Source: a bacterium
GTDB taxonomy: Bacteria; Elusimicrobiota; Elusimicrobia; Elusimicrobiales; UBA9959
DNA length: 55,266 nt
Reading direction: 5' to 3'
Assembly: GCA_021812825.1 (NCBI GenBank)
Contig: JAKAMO010000005.1
Span: 1-55,266, forward strand
Position numbers and translations under genes: made by a program. Shown one piece after another: positions 1-7,419 of the stretch (position 1 is its first letter; each line of letters opens with the position of its first letter). The notes under the pieces are model-generated. The model saw only the letters and a program-made list of their open reading frames with translations, had not been told where the DNA came from and did not search any database.

Positions 1-240
1 GTGGAAGTTTTCTCTTTCGTCACCGGAGGTGTTGGTCATGACGATGCGGCCGGGGGGGATATTGTTAAGTATGTTGCCGCCGCCCGCGCCGGTGTCCACG
101 CGGCGCAGCGCCACGGTGACGATATGCGCGCCGGAGGCCCTGATGGCCTCCGTCATGCACTCGTCGGAGTGGAACTTGCCGGTGCCCAGCATGAAGCGGC
201 TGCGCACGGTCCTGCCCGCTATCTTGAAAGTGTCTTCCAT
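1..240 (-). CDS. thiG: Thiazole synthase ThiG, N-terminal part (cut by window edge)
   Basis: ThiG builds the thiazole phosphate ring of thiamin in the cytoplasm, using the ThiS thiocarboxylate as sulfur donor. The visible ~70 residues start MEDTFKIAGRTVRSRFMLGT and continue through GKFHSDECMTEAIRASGAHI and VTVALRRVDTGAGGGNIL, the typical ThiG N-terminus. The ATG lies 1 base after the thiS stop, so the two are translationally linked. The reading is ThiG-like only down to about base 22-30 (ending MTNTSG). The last bases at the window edge (1-29) are an inverted copy of the thiS 3' end (246-274) and read DERENFH, which is not ThiG. The edge is therefore probably a chimeric join and the true gene continues elsewhere. 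Confidence 0.9.
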   Translation of the reverse strand, partial: MEDTFKIAGRTVRSRFMLGTGKFHSDECMTEAIRASGAHIVTVALRRVDTGAGGGNILNNIPPGRIVMTNTSGDERENFH

Positions 241-274
241 ATCAGCCTCCGGTGACGAAAGAGAAAACTTCCAC
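1..274. repeat. Inverted 29-bp duplication at the window edge
   Basis: Bases 1-29 are the exact reverse complement of bases 246-274, which encode the last residues of ThiS (VEVFSFVTGG). In plus orientation base 1 begins a copy of the ThiS C-terminus facing the other way. The join to real thiG falls in a short shared stretch (CCTCCGG). Fold-back joins of this type are common at contig ends and in amplification chimeras, so an assembly artefact is more likely than biology. Confidence 0.85.
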
Positions 275-442
275 CGCGTCGCCTTCCTTCAGCGCGGTCT
301 TCTGCCAGCTCTCCCTGCGGAGAACCTTGAGGTTCAGCTCCACCAGCGCGGCTTTAGGCACTACGGCCATGCCCGCGAGCAAAGCGTCCACGGTGAGGCC
401 CGTGCCTATTTCTGCCTCTTTCCCGTTCAGTCTTATCTTCAT
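242..442 (-). CDS. thiS: Sulfur carrier protein ThiS
   Basis: Small ubiquitin-like sulfur carrier for thiazole formation. The 66-residue length and the C-terminal Gly-Gly (…FSFVTGG) are diagnostic: the terminal glycine is adenylated by a ThiF/MoeB-type enzyme and thiocarboxylated before donating sulfur to ThiG. It begins MKIRLNGKEAEIG, as expected for the first beta strand. The ATG overlaps the thiD stop by 4 bases, and thiG follows after 1 base. No activating enzyme (ThiF) or ThiH/ThiO is seen in the window; they may lie beyond the left edge. Confidence 0.95.
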   Translation of the reverse strand: MKIRLNGKEAEIGTGLTVDALLAGMAVVPKAALVELNLKVLRRESWQKTALKEGDAVEVFSFVTGG

Positions 443-1227
443 GGCTTCTCCCAGAAATGTTCCAGCGGTCCGGCGCCCGAGCCCAGCCCCGGCGCGTGCT
501 TTATCGCGCCGTCCACGTAGCGCTTGGCGCGGCTAACCGCGCGCGACACGTCCAGGCCGAGCGCGAGCCCGGCGGCTATGGCCGCCGACAGCGTGCAGCC
601 GGTGCCGTGCGTATGCGCGGTCTTAACGCGCGCCGAGAGGAAGACCGTGAAAGCCTTCCCGTCGAAAAGCAGGTCCTCGCAGGAAGGGCCGTCCAGGTGG
701 CCGCCCTTGATCAGCACGAAGGCGGGTCCCATCTCCCGGACGGCCTTCGCGGCCCGGCACGCGCTGTCCGCGTCCGTTACCTTTATTCCGGTAATGGCCT
801 CGGCCTCCGGCGCGTTGGGAGTGACCACCAGCGCCAGCGGCAGCAGGTCTTTGATTAGCGCGTTCACGGCGCGCGGCTCCAGCAACGGCCTGCCGCTCTT
901 GGAGGCCAGTACGGGGTCGACTACCAGCTTCTTCACGCGGTGCGCGCGCAGGACGGAGGCGACGGCCTTCACCACCGGCGCCGAGACCAGCATGCCGGTC
1001 TTCGCCGCGTCGGCCCCGATGTCGTCCAGCGCGGCCTCCGCCTGCCGCGCCACCACCTCCGGCGGCACGTGCAGAGCGCCGGAGAACCTGCGGGTGTCCT
1101 GTACCGTCACCGAGGTTATCGCCGACAGCCCGTACACCCCCGCCGCGGCGAAGGTCTTGAGGTCCGCCTGTATCCCGGCCCCGCCGCCGGGGTCCGAGCC
1201 GGCTATGGTAAGAGCGCGGGCCTTCAT
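439..1227 (-). CDS. thiD: Hydroxymethylpyrimidine (phosphate) kinase ThiD
   Basis: Phosphorylates HMP and HMP-P to HMP-PP, the pyrimidine half of thiamin. The 262-residue ribokinase-fold protein starts MKARALTIAGSDPGGGAGIQ, the substrate-binding motif of the family. It carries the anion-hole signature HGTGCTLSAAIAAGLALG near the C-terminus, with the catalytic Asp usually lying in such a segment replaced by the usual ThiD Cys. The frame is open upstream to 1308, but the start at 1227 is chosen because its ATG overlaps the thiC stop by 4 bases (ATGA) and because family homology begins there. The stop overlaps thiS in the same way. Confidence 0.95.
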   Translation of the reverse strand: MKARALTIAGSDPGGGAGIQADLKTFAAAGVYGLSAITSVTVQDTRRFSGALHVPPEVVARQAEAALDDIGADAAKTGMLVSAPVVKAVASVLRAHRVKKLVVDPVLASKSGRPLLEPRAVNALIKDLLPLALVVTPNAPEAEAITGIKVTDADSACRAAKAVREMGPAFVLIKGGHLDGPSCEDLLFDGKAFTVFLSARVKTAHTHGTGCTLSAAIAAGLALGLDVSRAVSRAKRYVDGAIKHAPGLGSGAGPLEHFWEKP

Positions 1228-2516
1228 GCCGCGGCCCCGACGAGGCGCTTCTTCGCCCCCTTCCCGAGCCTGCGCGAGGCGCGCATGGAGCAGAAATCCG
1301 GTCCGCACATGCCGCAGTACTTCTTCTTCACGTCGCCCTGGTGCCAGCAGCGCGCCCGGTCCGTGTCGAGCGCTAGCGAGAACTGCTTCTCCCAGTCGAA
1401 GGCGTAGCGCGCGCGGGACATGTCCAGGTCCCGCTCCGCAGCGCCGGGCCGGCCCAGCGCTATGTCGGCCGCGTGGGCCGCTATCTTCGAGGCTGCGATA
1501 CCCTGGCGCACGTCCTCGAGTTCCGGCAGGCCGAGATGCTCCTTGGGGGTGACGTAGCAGAGGAAGGAGGCGCCGTTCCAGGCCGAGAGCGCCCCTCCTA
1601 TGGCCGCGTTTATATGGTCGTAGCCCGCGGCGATGTCCGTGACGAGCGGCCCCAGCACGTAGAAGGGCGCCCCGTGGCAGACCTTCTCCGCCTTCCGCAT
1701 GTTCATCGCCACCTTGTCCAGCGGCACGTGGCCGGGGCCTTCCACCATCACCTGCACGCCGGCCGCGCGCGAGCGTTCCACCAGCCCGCCCAGCGTCTCC
1801 AGCTCGGCGAACTGGGCCGCGTCGCAGGCGTCCGCGAGCGAGCCGGGCCGCAGGCCGTCGCCCAGGCTGAACGTTACGTCGTATTTCCGGAATATCGCGC
1901 AGATGTCGTCGAAGAGCTCGTAGAAGGGATTCTCCGCCCGGTGCAGTTCCATCCAGCGGGCGAGTGCCGCTCCGCCGCGGGATACTATGCCGGTGGTGCG
2001 CCCTTTCACCAGCCGGAGATGTTCGCGCAGAAGACCGGCGTGCACGGTCATGAAGTCCACGCCTGCCTCGGCCTGCTCTTCTATGACCTCCAGCAGCAGA
2101 GCGGGAGTAAGGCCCTTAACGCCGCCTGCGCGCTTGATAGCCTCGTACACCGGCACGGTGCCCACGGGCATCGGGCTGTGGTCCAGGATCTCCTTCCGTA
2201 TGCCGGGCAGGTCGCCGCCGGTGGACAGGTCCATCACGGCGTCGGCGCCGAGCCGGCGGGCCAGCTCCAGCTTCTTCAGCTCCTCTTTCAGGCCGGAGCG
2301 GCCGTCCGAGGTGCCGAGGTTGACGTTGATCTTGCAGTTGAACGCCCGGCCGATGGCGGCGGGGAACAGGTTCCTGTGGTTCACGTTGGCGGGGACCACG
2401 GCGCGGCCGGCCGCTGTCTCCCTGAGCAGGAGGCCGGGCTCGGCCTTCTCGCGGGCTGCGGCGGTAACTACTTCAGGCGTCAGTTTGCCCTTGCGGGCGG
2501 CTTCGAGTTGCGTCAT
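1224..2516 (-). CDS. thiC: Phosphomethylpyrimidine synthase ThiC
   Basis: Radical-SAM enzyme that rearranges aminoimidazole ribotide to HMP-P. It is 430 residues, the short form lacking the ~200-residue N-terminal extension of the enterobacterial type. Visible signatures are NVNLGTSDGRSGLKEELKKL, the VMVEGPGHVPLDKV segment, and the C-terminal cluster motif C-GM-C-GPDF-C (CxxCx4C) that binds the [4Fe-4S] cluster. It is the first gene of the thi operon and sits behind a TPP riboswitch. A ribosome-binding AAGGA lies 8 bases before the ATG and is itself inside a small AT-rich hairpin. Confidence 0.97.
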   Translation of the reverse strand: MTQLEAARKGKLTPEVVTAAAREKAEPGLLLRETAAGRAVVPANVNHRNLFPAAIGRAFNCKINVNLGTSDGRSGLKEELKKLELARRLGADAVMDLSTGGDLPGIRKEILDHSPMPVGTVPVYEAIKRAGGVKGLTPALLLEVIEEQAEAGVDFMTVHAGLLREHLRLVKGRTTGIVSRGGAALARWMELHRAENPFYELFDDICAIFRKYDVTFSLGDGLRPGSLADACDAAQFAELETLGGLVERSRAAGVQVMVEGPGHVPLDKVAMNMRKAEKVCHGAPFYVLGPLVTDIAAGYDHINAAIGGALSAWNGASFLCYVTPKEHLGLPELEDVRQGIAASKIAAHAADIALGRPGAAERDLDMSRARYAFDWEKQFSLALDTDRARCWHQGDVKKKYCGMCGPDFCSMRASRRLGKGAKKRLVGAAA

Positions 2517-2517
2517 G

Positions 2518-2538
2518 TTTTCCTTTTTTGAAGGAAAA
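2518..2538 (-). promoter_or_regulatory. Hairpin covering the thiC ribosome-binding site
   Basis: The thiC leader just before the ATG reads TTTTCCTT-CAAAA-AAGGAAAA on the minus strand: an 8-bp perfect stem whose 3' arm contains the AAGGA Shine-Dalgarno. This could dampen translation initiation, adding to the riboswitch attenuator upstream. The stem is AT-rich and weak, so its effect is uncertain. Confidence 0.5.
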
Positions 2539-2544
2539 ATGACG

Positions 2545-2575
2545 AAAAAAAGCCGGCTGCATGGCTGCAGTCGGC
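2545..2575 (-). terminator. Rho-independent terminator (attenuator) before thiC
   Basis: On the minus strand GCCGACTGCA-GCCA-TGCAGCCGGC forms a 10-bp stem with one mismatch, followed by seven T. It lies between the TPP riboswitch and thiC with no gene in between, so it most likely works as the riboswitch expression platform, ending transcription when TPP is bound. Confidence 0.85.
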
Positions 2576-2591
2576 AATAGTCGCATGGACC

Positions 2592-2686
2592 CTTTCATTT
2601 TCCCTCCGCCGGTATTACCCGGATCAAGTTTTAAGGGTCTTCCGGCAACACCGGAACTCTCAGCCTGGTAACTACCAAGCTCCCCG
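2592..2686 (-). ncRNA. TPP riboswitch (THI box)
   Basis: Read on the minus strand this leader has the conserved THI-box elements in order: CTGAGA in the first arm (complement of 2658-2663), a small variable hairpin (CCGG-TGTTG-CCGG), ACCCTT, then GATCCGGGTAATACC and GGCGGAGGGA closing the second arm. These form the pyrimidine- and pyrophosphate-sensing pockets for thiamin pyrophosphate. It is followed by an intrinsic terminator and then thiC, so repression by transcription attenuation is the expected mode. Confidence 0.96.
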
Positions 2687-2690
2687 ATAG

Positions 2691-2719
2691 ATATATGTTA
2701 GCAAATTCCCCGCTGTCAG
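2691..2719 (-). promoter_or_regulatory. thiC: Predicted thiC operon promoter
   Basis: On the minus strand a -35 CTGACA (2714-2719) is followed by a 17-base spacer and -10 ATATAT (2691-2696), placing the transcript start at about the first base of the riboswitch. The -35 overlaps the 3' end of the upstream DUF4105-like gene. Confidence 0.6.
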
Positions 2720-3870
2720 GTTCCCGGAGTGGGAGACGGGGAGACGTTCAGCGGCGCCGGCTCCTGCGGAGGTACCGGCGGCTGCGGGAGCGGTATGAAG
2801 TCCCTGAAATTGTCCTTGTCCAGCGTGAAGGCTTTCTCCCCCAGGACGCCCTTGCGGTGGAGATGTCCCGGGACCAGCGGCGGCGTGGTGGCGTAGATGC
2901 TGTAGATGAGGTGGGGGATGGTCCACATGCGCACCTGGCGGTCTTTGGGCAGCGCGTGGTTGATCATCATCACCAGGTTGTTGGTGCAGTTGTTGCGTGT
3001 GGAATGGTACCATTCGCCTTCGCGGTTCAGCGTGGCCTGCTCCACCGTATCCTGCACCATCTTTATCTTCCCTTCCCTGTCGGCCAGCAGCGGGTAGAAA
3101 TTCATCCAGTCGCCGCTGTAAGCGCTGAGCAGCGCGTAATCCTCGAAGTTCGTCAGCAGCCAGATTATCCCGTAGGTCTTCTTGAAGCCGGAGAAGAACG
3201 AATATGCCTGACCTTCGCGGGCGTAGGCTTCAACCGAAAGGAAGAAGCCCCTGGAACTCCGGCCGTCGGCGGAGACGACGCCCCCGTCCTCGAACTCGTA
3301 GAACAGCAGGGAATGCCCGGCTATGCCTGGCGGCTGCACCTTGGTGACGAAATATATTTCCTTTATGAGTTCCGGGCGTATCACTGCGGATTCCCAGGTG
3401 AAGTCGTGCGTCTGCGCTTCCGGGTTGGTCCAGCGCATATTGGAGACCCTGAGCCCGCCGTCCGCGGCGCCTTCGAACAGCGCGGGGCGGAACTTGGACT
3501 TGTAAGGGGGGAGTTCCGGGGCCTGCGGGTCGGGCGAGTAATCGTTTATGCTGTAGACCTTCAGCGTGCCGACGTCGTCCGAGGATTCCGCCTTGCCCCA
3601 GACCTCTACCAGATGGTCGTCGAAGGCGGCCGCTTCCTCCGCGGAGAGCTGCAGCGCGAAGACGCGCCCGTCAGGGGTGTTCAGCACGGTCCTGTCGGGG
3701 TATACCGTCAGCAGGCCTTGCAACTGGTAAGTGACCGCGTGCCTGTCGGAGGGCAGTTCCGCCGCGGGGCGGGGGAGGGGGGCGGAATAGAGCGAGGAAA
3801 AGTCCTGGGCGCAGGCTGGCCCTGAGATTGTCAGGGCCAGCATTAAGGCCAGAAGAGGTCTTTCGGCCAT
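2716..3870 (-). CDS. Secreted DUF4105-like protein (copy 1)
   Basis: A 384-residue exported protein of unknown function. It has an N-terminal signal peptide (MAERPLLALMLALTISGPACAQ), a beta-rich middle, and a C-terminal domain with TRNNCTNNLVMMINHAL around residue 292. A conserved Cys in a fairly similar Asn-Cys-Thr setting is typical of DUF4105 membrane-associated proteins, thought to be cysteine-hydrolase-like. It ends in a Pro-rich tail. A clear paralogue lies at 28044-29150 with the same REGE-YH…NNCTNNL block and KxRQ(V/I)(R/K)MWTIP. It is downstream of the HEAT/NlpC-like gene on the same strand, 25 bases apart. No strong ribosome-binding site is seen at this ATG. The family assignment is from memory of the motif, and the activity is unknown. 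Confidence 0.75.
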   Translation of the reverse strand: MAERPLLALMLALTISGPACAQDFSSLYSAPLPRPAAELPSDRHAVTYQLQGLLTVYPDRTVLNTPDGRVFALQLSAEEAAAFDDHLVEVWGKAESSDDVGTLKVYSINDYSPDPQAPELPPYKSKFRPALFEGAADGGLRVSNMRWTNPEAQTHDFTWESAVIRPELIKEIYFVTKVQPPGIAGHSLLFYEFEDGGVVSADGRSSRGFFLSVEAYAREGQAYSFFSGFKKTYGIIWLLTNFEDYALLSAYSGDWMNFYPLLADREGKIKMVQDTVEQATLNREGEWYHSTRNNCTNNLVMMINHALPKDRQVRMWTIPHLIYSIYATTPPLVPGHLHRKGVLGEKAFTLDKDNFRDFIPLPQPPVPPQEPAPLNVSPSPTPGT

Positions 3871-3895
3871 GGCTATATATTCCGCCGTCAGGATC

Positions 3896-5128
3896 TCAGT
3901 TCACGGCTACCGGCGCCGCGACGGTGTGGTCCTGGACGGTAGGCAGTATCGGCATGCCGAAAGCGTTGCCGAGGGCCGCCGCGCCGTTGGTGATGATGGC
4001 CGGCGAGGGGGTGTACACTACGGGCGCAGGTTGGGCAGCGTAGGGTACGGCCAGCGGCGGGCGGACGTTGGCCACCGTGGCGGCGTACTGTTCCGCCGGG
4101 GTCAGCGGCCAGCCCCAGCCGGTCTCCTGGTCGTTGGGGGTGGGGTTCAGGCCGGCCTTCTCGTAGGCGTACTCCGTGTAGCCCACGCAGTCGAAGTCCA
4201 CCGGGCCCTTCTGGGTGAAGTGGGTGTCGCTGTAATGGTGCCCGACCACGGCTGCCGCGGCGGCCACGATCTTGTCGCGCTGCTCCGCGGTGGGGCGCAC
4301 CTTGGGGACGCGGTTGCCGTAGAAGGCGTAGATGGTGTGGTGGGTGAAGTTATAGAAGGAATAGATCTTGCGGACGCCGCCGTAGGGCTTGAAGTTGTCC
4401 GGTACGCAGTCGTAGATGACCACTACGATCTTGCCGTCCTTGACCTCGGTGCCGGCGTAGATGCCCGCGTGGCCCACCGGCATGTCGCCGATCCAGCCCT
4501 GCGGTATGCCGAAGATGCCGCCGGTATAGATCAGGTCGCCCTTCTCCATGCCGTTATAGGGCGAAAGCCTGGGGTCCGGGCCGCGCTCGCTGCGCTGCTC
4601 CAGCATCTCGTAGGCCGCGGCGCGGACCACGTTGCTCTCGTTCGCCTTGGCGGCCAGGTCGTAGAGGAACTTGGACGCGCCGCTGGACTTGGTCTTGCCG
4701 GCGCCTATGGCCATGTTGATCTTGGCTATGTCGTCCGACTCGTTGAAGAGCTTCAGCAGCTTCTCCATCACCTCGGGGTTGCCGATCTCGCCCAGCGCCC
4801 AGATGGAGTCCATGGCCTTGAGCCTGGCCTTCAGGTTGTCCTCGTAGTGACCCTTGGTGTTGCGGGCTCCCGTGTAGGACCTTACGTTATCGAGCAGGGC
4901 GGCGGCGGCCTCCTGGTTCTTGGTCCGGCCGGCGGCGCGTATAGCGCAGGACTGGATCTCTGAATTGGGGCTGTTCACAAGACTGGCTATCATCAGGTTG
5001 GAGGCTATGCCCCTGGTGGTGGCAAGGGCGTTGATCCCGGAGCAGGGATCGGTCTCCGAGGAATATGCGGAGGCGGATATCGCTAAAAGGATGGTGGTAA
5101 GGGCGAGGTTCTTTATGGTGCCGTTCAT
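3896..5128 (-). CDS. Secreted HEAT-repeat protein with permuted NlpC/P60-like domain
   Basis: Exported protein of 410 residues. A signal peptide (MNGTIKNLALTTILLAISASAYS) is followed by helical HEAT-like repeats at ~30-165 (SCAIRAAGRTKNQEAAAALL, ALGEIGNPEVMEKLLKLFN). A C-terminal domain has His in GHAGIYAG (~221) ahead of Cys in DFDCVGYTEYAYEKAG (~313). That His-before-Cys order is the circularly permuted papain-like arrangement of the YiiX/YebB/LRAT branch of NlpC/P60. The likely activity is hydrolysis of an amide or thioester in the envelope (peptidoglycan or lipid), by inference. The start has AAGGAGG six bases upstream. The DUF4105-like gene follows, so both may act on the cell wall. Confidence 0.75.
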   Translation of the reverse strand: MNGTIKNLALTTILLAISASAYSSETDPCSGINALATTRGIASNLMIASLVNSPNSEIQSCAIRAAGRTKNQEAAAALLDNVRSYTGARNTKGHYEDNLKARLKAMDSIWALGEIGNPEVMEKLLKLFNESDDIAKINMAIGAGKTKSSGASKFLYDLAAKANESNVVRAAAYEMLEQRSERGPDPRLSPYNGMEKGDLIYTGGIFGIPQGWIGDMPVGHAGIYAGTEVKDGKIVVVIYDCVPDNFKPYGGVRKIYSFYNFTHHTIYAFYGNRVPKVRPTAEQRDKIVAAAAAVVGHHYSDTHFTQKGPVDFDCVGYTEYAYEKAGLNPTPNDQETGWGWPLTPAEQYAATVANVRPPLAVPYAAQPAPVVYTPSPAIITNGAAALGNAFGMPILPTVQDHTVAAPVAVN

Positions 5129-5158
5129 CTACTTCCTCCTTGTGCTGGCTACATCTAT

Positions 5159-5186
5159 AGTCTATCACAGGAGGAAAAAACCACAA
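5159..5186 (-). promoter_or_regulatory. Predicted promoter of the HEAT/NlpC-like gene
   Basis: On the minus strand TTGTGG (5181-5186), a 16-base spacer and TAGACT (5159-5164) are followed by ATA. The TAGACTATA -10 recurs at other promoters in this window (38635, 44186). Confidence 0.5.
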
Positions 5187-5296
5187 GTTACGCAGGTCCC
5201 AGTGGGCCGGAGTTAAATAGACTAGGCCCGCGTGGGCCCTTTGGTAACTGGGAAAATGGGACTATCCGGCAAGAGGTCCGGCTGCCCAGGTACAGG

Positions 5297-6409
5297 TCAG
5301 CCTTTCTTCAGGGTTATCAGGGGTATTTCGGAGGGGGCCAGCCAGCGCAGGGGCGGGCCCCAGGTGCCGGCACCGGAGGTGACGTAGAAAGCGCTGGTCC
5401 CTACCCGGTAAAGGCCGTAGAAGTCCGGGTAGAACAGGCGGGTGAAGATATGGAAGGGGAAGATCTGGCCCCTGTGGGTATGGCCGGAGAAGCCCATGTA
5501 TTCGCCGGTGGAGGCTATATCTTCATAGAAGACCGGCTGGTGCGACATCAGCAGGGTGAACTTGCCGTCCTTATGGGCGTTAAGTATTCTCTTAACGTCC
5601 TCCCTGGTCAGGTGCTCGGTATGTATGTCCCCGAGACCTATGAGGCGGAGGGGGCCCAGGTCGGCGGCGTCGTTTTTCAGCAGCTTTATGCCGAAGGCCT
5701 TGTAGCAGGCCATCGCGTTCTCGAGGCCGTAATAATATTCGTGGTTGCCGAGGGCCCCGTACAGGCCAAGGCGGCTGTTTATCTTCCCCGTCAGCTCCCT
5801 TAGGTCCTCGCGGCAGGCTATGCCGGGGTCTATCAGGTCGCCGGTGACCAGCACCAGGTCGGGCTTCGCGGCGTTTATCTCCTCCACTATGCCGGCGAAC
5901 TGCCGCAGCTTCCAGGAGGAGTCCACGTGCATGTCCGAGATCTGGGCTATCTTGAAGCCGTCCAGCTCCGGCGGCAGGTCCTTGAAGGCCGCGGTGACCG
6001 GCTTTATCGGCGGCGTGCGCTGGCCGCCGTATACCGCCCAGGCCAGCACCAGCCCCAGCGCGCCCAGCGTGAAGAAGGCGTACTGGCGGGGCTGGAACCA
6101 GGCCGCGTTCCTTATGAACAGCGCGGCGAGGTCGGAGACGGCGAAGATGAAGGCGGCCAGCAGTATTATCCCCATCCAGGCGTAGCCGGCCGCGTACAGC
6201 GCTTCCAGCGCGTGGCCGTGGTAGAAGCGCTTCAGGAACATTATGAAGGGGGACGTGAAGGCAGCGGCCAGCAGCAGCAGGCGCAGCCAGGCGGCGGCCG
6301 GGGCCGCTATGGCGAAGCCGCGGGTCAGCCAGCGGGCGGCGTAGAAGTGCAGGCCGATATAGGAGGCCACCAGCAGCAGGAAGACAGGAAAGAAATGATA
6401 GGTTTTCAT
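5297..6409 (-). CDS. Membrane-anchored metallophosphoesterase
   Basis: Calcineurin-like phosphoesterase of 370 residues. The N-terminal 130 residues form about four membrane segments (e.g. FFPVFLLLVASYIGL, IILLAAFIFAVSDLAALF). The catalytic domain then carries all dimetal motifs: D159xH161 (SDMHVD), GD(L) at ~190 (TGDLIDPG), GNHE at ~221, H in MSHQP, and GHTHRGQ. This matches the YkuE/YaeI-like membrane subgroup, some of which act on lipid head groups such as UDP-2,3-diacylglucosamine. The substrate here is unknown. On the minus strand a TATAAT (6425-6430) lies 15 bases before the ATG, so its leader would be very short. Confidence 0.88.
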   Translation of the reverse strand: MKTYHFFPVFLLLVASYIGLHFYAARWLTRGFAIAAPAAAWLRLLLLAAAFTSPFIMFLKRFYHGHALEALYAAGYAWMGIILLAAFIFAVSDLAALFIRNAAWFQPRQYAFFTLGALGLVLAWAVYGGQRTPPIKPVTAAFKDLPPELDGFKIAQISDMHVDSSWKLRQFAGIVEEINAAKPDLVLVTGDLIDPGIACREDLRELTGKINSRLGLYGALGNHEYYYGLENAMACYKAFGIKLLKNDAADLGPLRLIGLGDIHTEHLTREDVKRILNAHKDGKFTLLMSHQPVFYEDIASTGEYMGFSGHTHRGQIFPFHIFTRLFYPDFYGLYRVGTSAFYVTSGAGTWGPPLRWLAPSEIPLITLKKG

Positions 6410-6568
6410 CTGGAGTACACAGCCATTATATAAATTACCGCGCCGGAACCTGCCCGCTGAAGGTCGCCCTTCTTTTTGTTATTATAGCGTAGGCCGGCCT
6501 TTAACTGGCCGCGCGCGGGAGGATCGTTTAAATACGGACCCGTCAGTACTAAGGGCGGTGCCGACGAT

Positions 6569-7375
6569 ATGGCGGACAATATTCTTCAGGTTCTTACGGC
6601 CCTGCTGGTCATGGCCGGAGCGGGGATAACGGCCAACCTCGCCTACTCGCTCTTCAGGTCTATAAGAAGGATCCCTTTCGGCGAGGCGCAGGTCTCTTTC
6701 GCCATGCAGTCGATGGGGGTGGTGGCTACCATCAATTCGCTGCTCCTGGCTTTCATGGCCATCTCCGTCTGGGAGACGTACAAGGCGGCGGACAATTCCG
6801 CCATGAACGAGGCCACCGCTGTAGCCCTGCTGGGGCGCAACCTGGCCTATTACGGGGGCAAGAGCGCTTCCGCGGCCAGGGACGGCGTGCGCGCTTATGC
6901 AGACTGCGTTCTGAAGGACGAATGGGGGATGATGGCCAGCGGCGATTCCAATCCCGTCTGCCTCGCCAAGCTCGAGGACGCCTTCCGCCTCACGGCGCGG
7001 ATAGAGCCGAGGTCGGGGCGAGAAGAAGTGCTGCTCGGGGAGATCTGGGCCCGCGCCAACGAGATGTCGCGCTGCCGCAGGGAGCGCCTGCAGGCCGGGC
7101 GCACCACCGTGCCGGGGACGCTGTGGCTGGTGACGGCCTTCGGCGCGCTCATCAGCATCGCGCTGACCTTCGTGATGCCGCCGGCCGTGTCCACGCGCAT
7201 CATCATAGGCCTGGTGGCCGCGGCTTTCGGCCTGGTGTTCCACTTCATAGTGGTAATGCAGCGTCCTTTCAGCGGGCCGGACGCCATCAGGCCTGTCGGC
7301 TTCGAGCGGGTGCTGCGCAATATGGAGACCTGGGACCGGCGCAGTATGGAGAACCAGAACCCGGGCCGGCAATAA
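6569..7375 (+). CDS. DUF4239 (bestrophin-like) membrane protein
   Basis: 268-residue inner-membrane protein with two N-terminal segments (ILQVLTALLVMAGAGITANL; ATINSLLLAFMAISVWETY), a soluble middle, and two C-terminal segments (LWLVTAFGALISIALTFVM; IIIGLVAAAFGLVFHFIVV). The central WETYKAADNSAMNEATAVAL and RAYADCVLKDEW resemble the conserved DUF4239 blocks, where a Trp-Glu and an alternating acidic helix precede a Tyr-Ala-x-x-Val segment. The role is unknown; the family is compared with bestrophin anion channels. A DMT-family transporter follows 44 bases downstream. The start lacks a strong ribosome-binding site, with AAGGGCGG 13 bases upstream as the best candidate. Confidence 0.75.
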   Translation: MADNILQVLTALLVMAGAGITANLAYSLFRSIRRIPFGEAQVSFAMQSMGVVATINSLLLAFMAISVWETYKAADNSAMNEATAVALLGRNLAYYGGKSASAARDGVRAYADCVLKDEWGMMASGDSNPVCLAKLEDAFRLTARIEPRSGREEVLLGEIWARANEMSRCRRERLQAGRTTVPGTLWLVTAFGALISIALTFVMPPAVSTRIIIGLVAAAFGLVFHFIVVMQRPFSGPDAIRPVGFERVLRNMETWDRRSMENQNPGRQ

Positions 7376-7419
7376 GGGGCCTGACGTCCGGCCCCTGCAC
7401 CGCATCGGCTCTGTATACG

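Noticed and set aside
6457..6478. Hairpin GAAGG-TCGC-CCTTC followed by TTTTTG
   Set aside because: It looks like a small terminator but lies in a divergent promoter region with no upstream plus-strand gene; too short to call.
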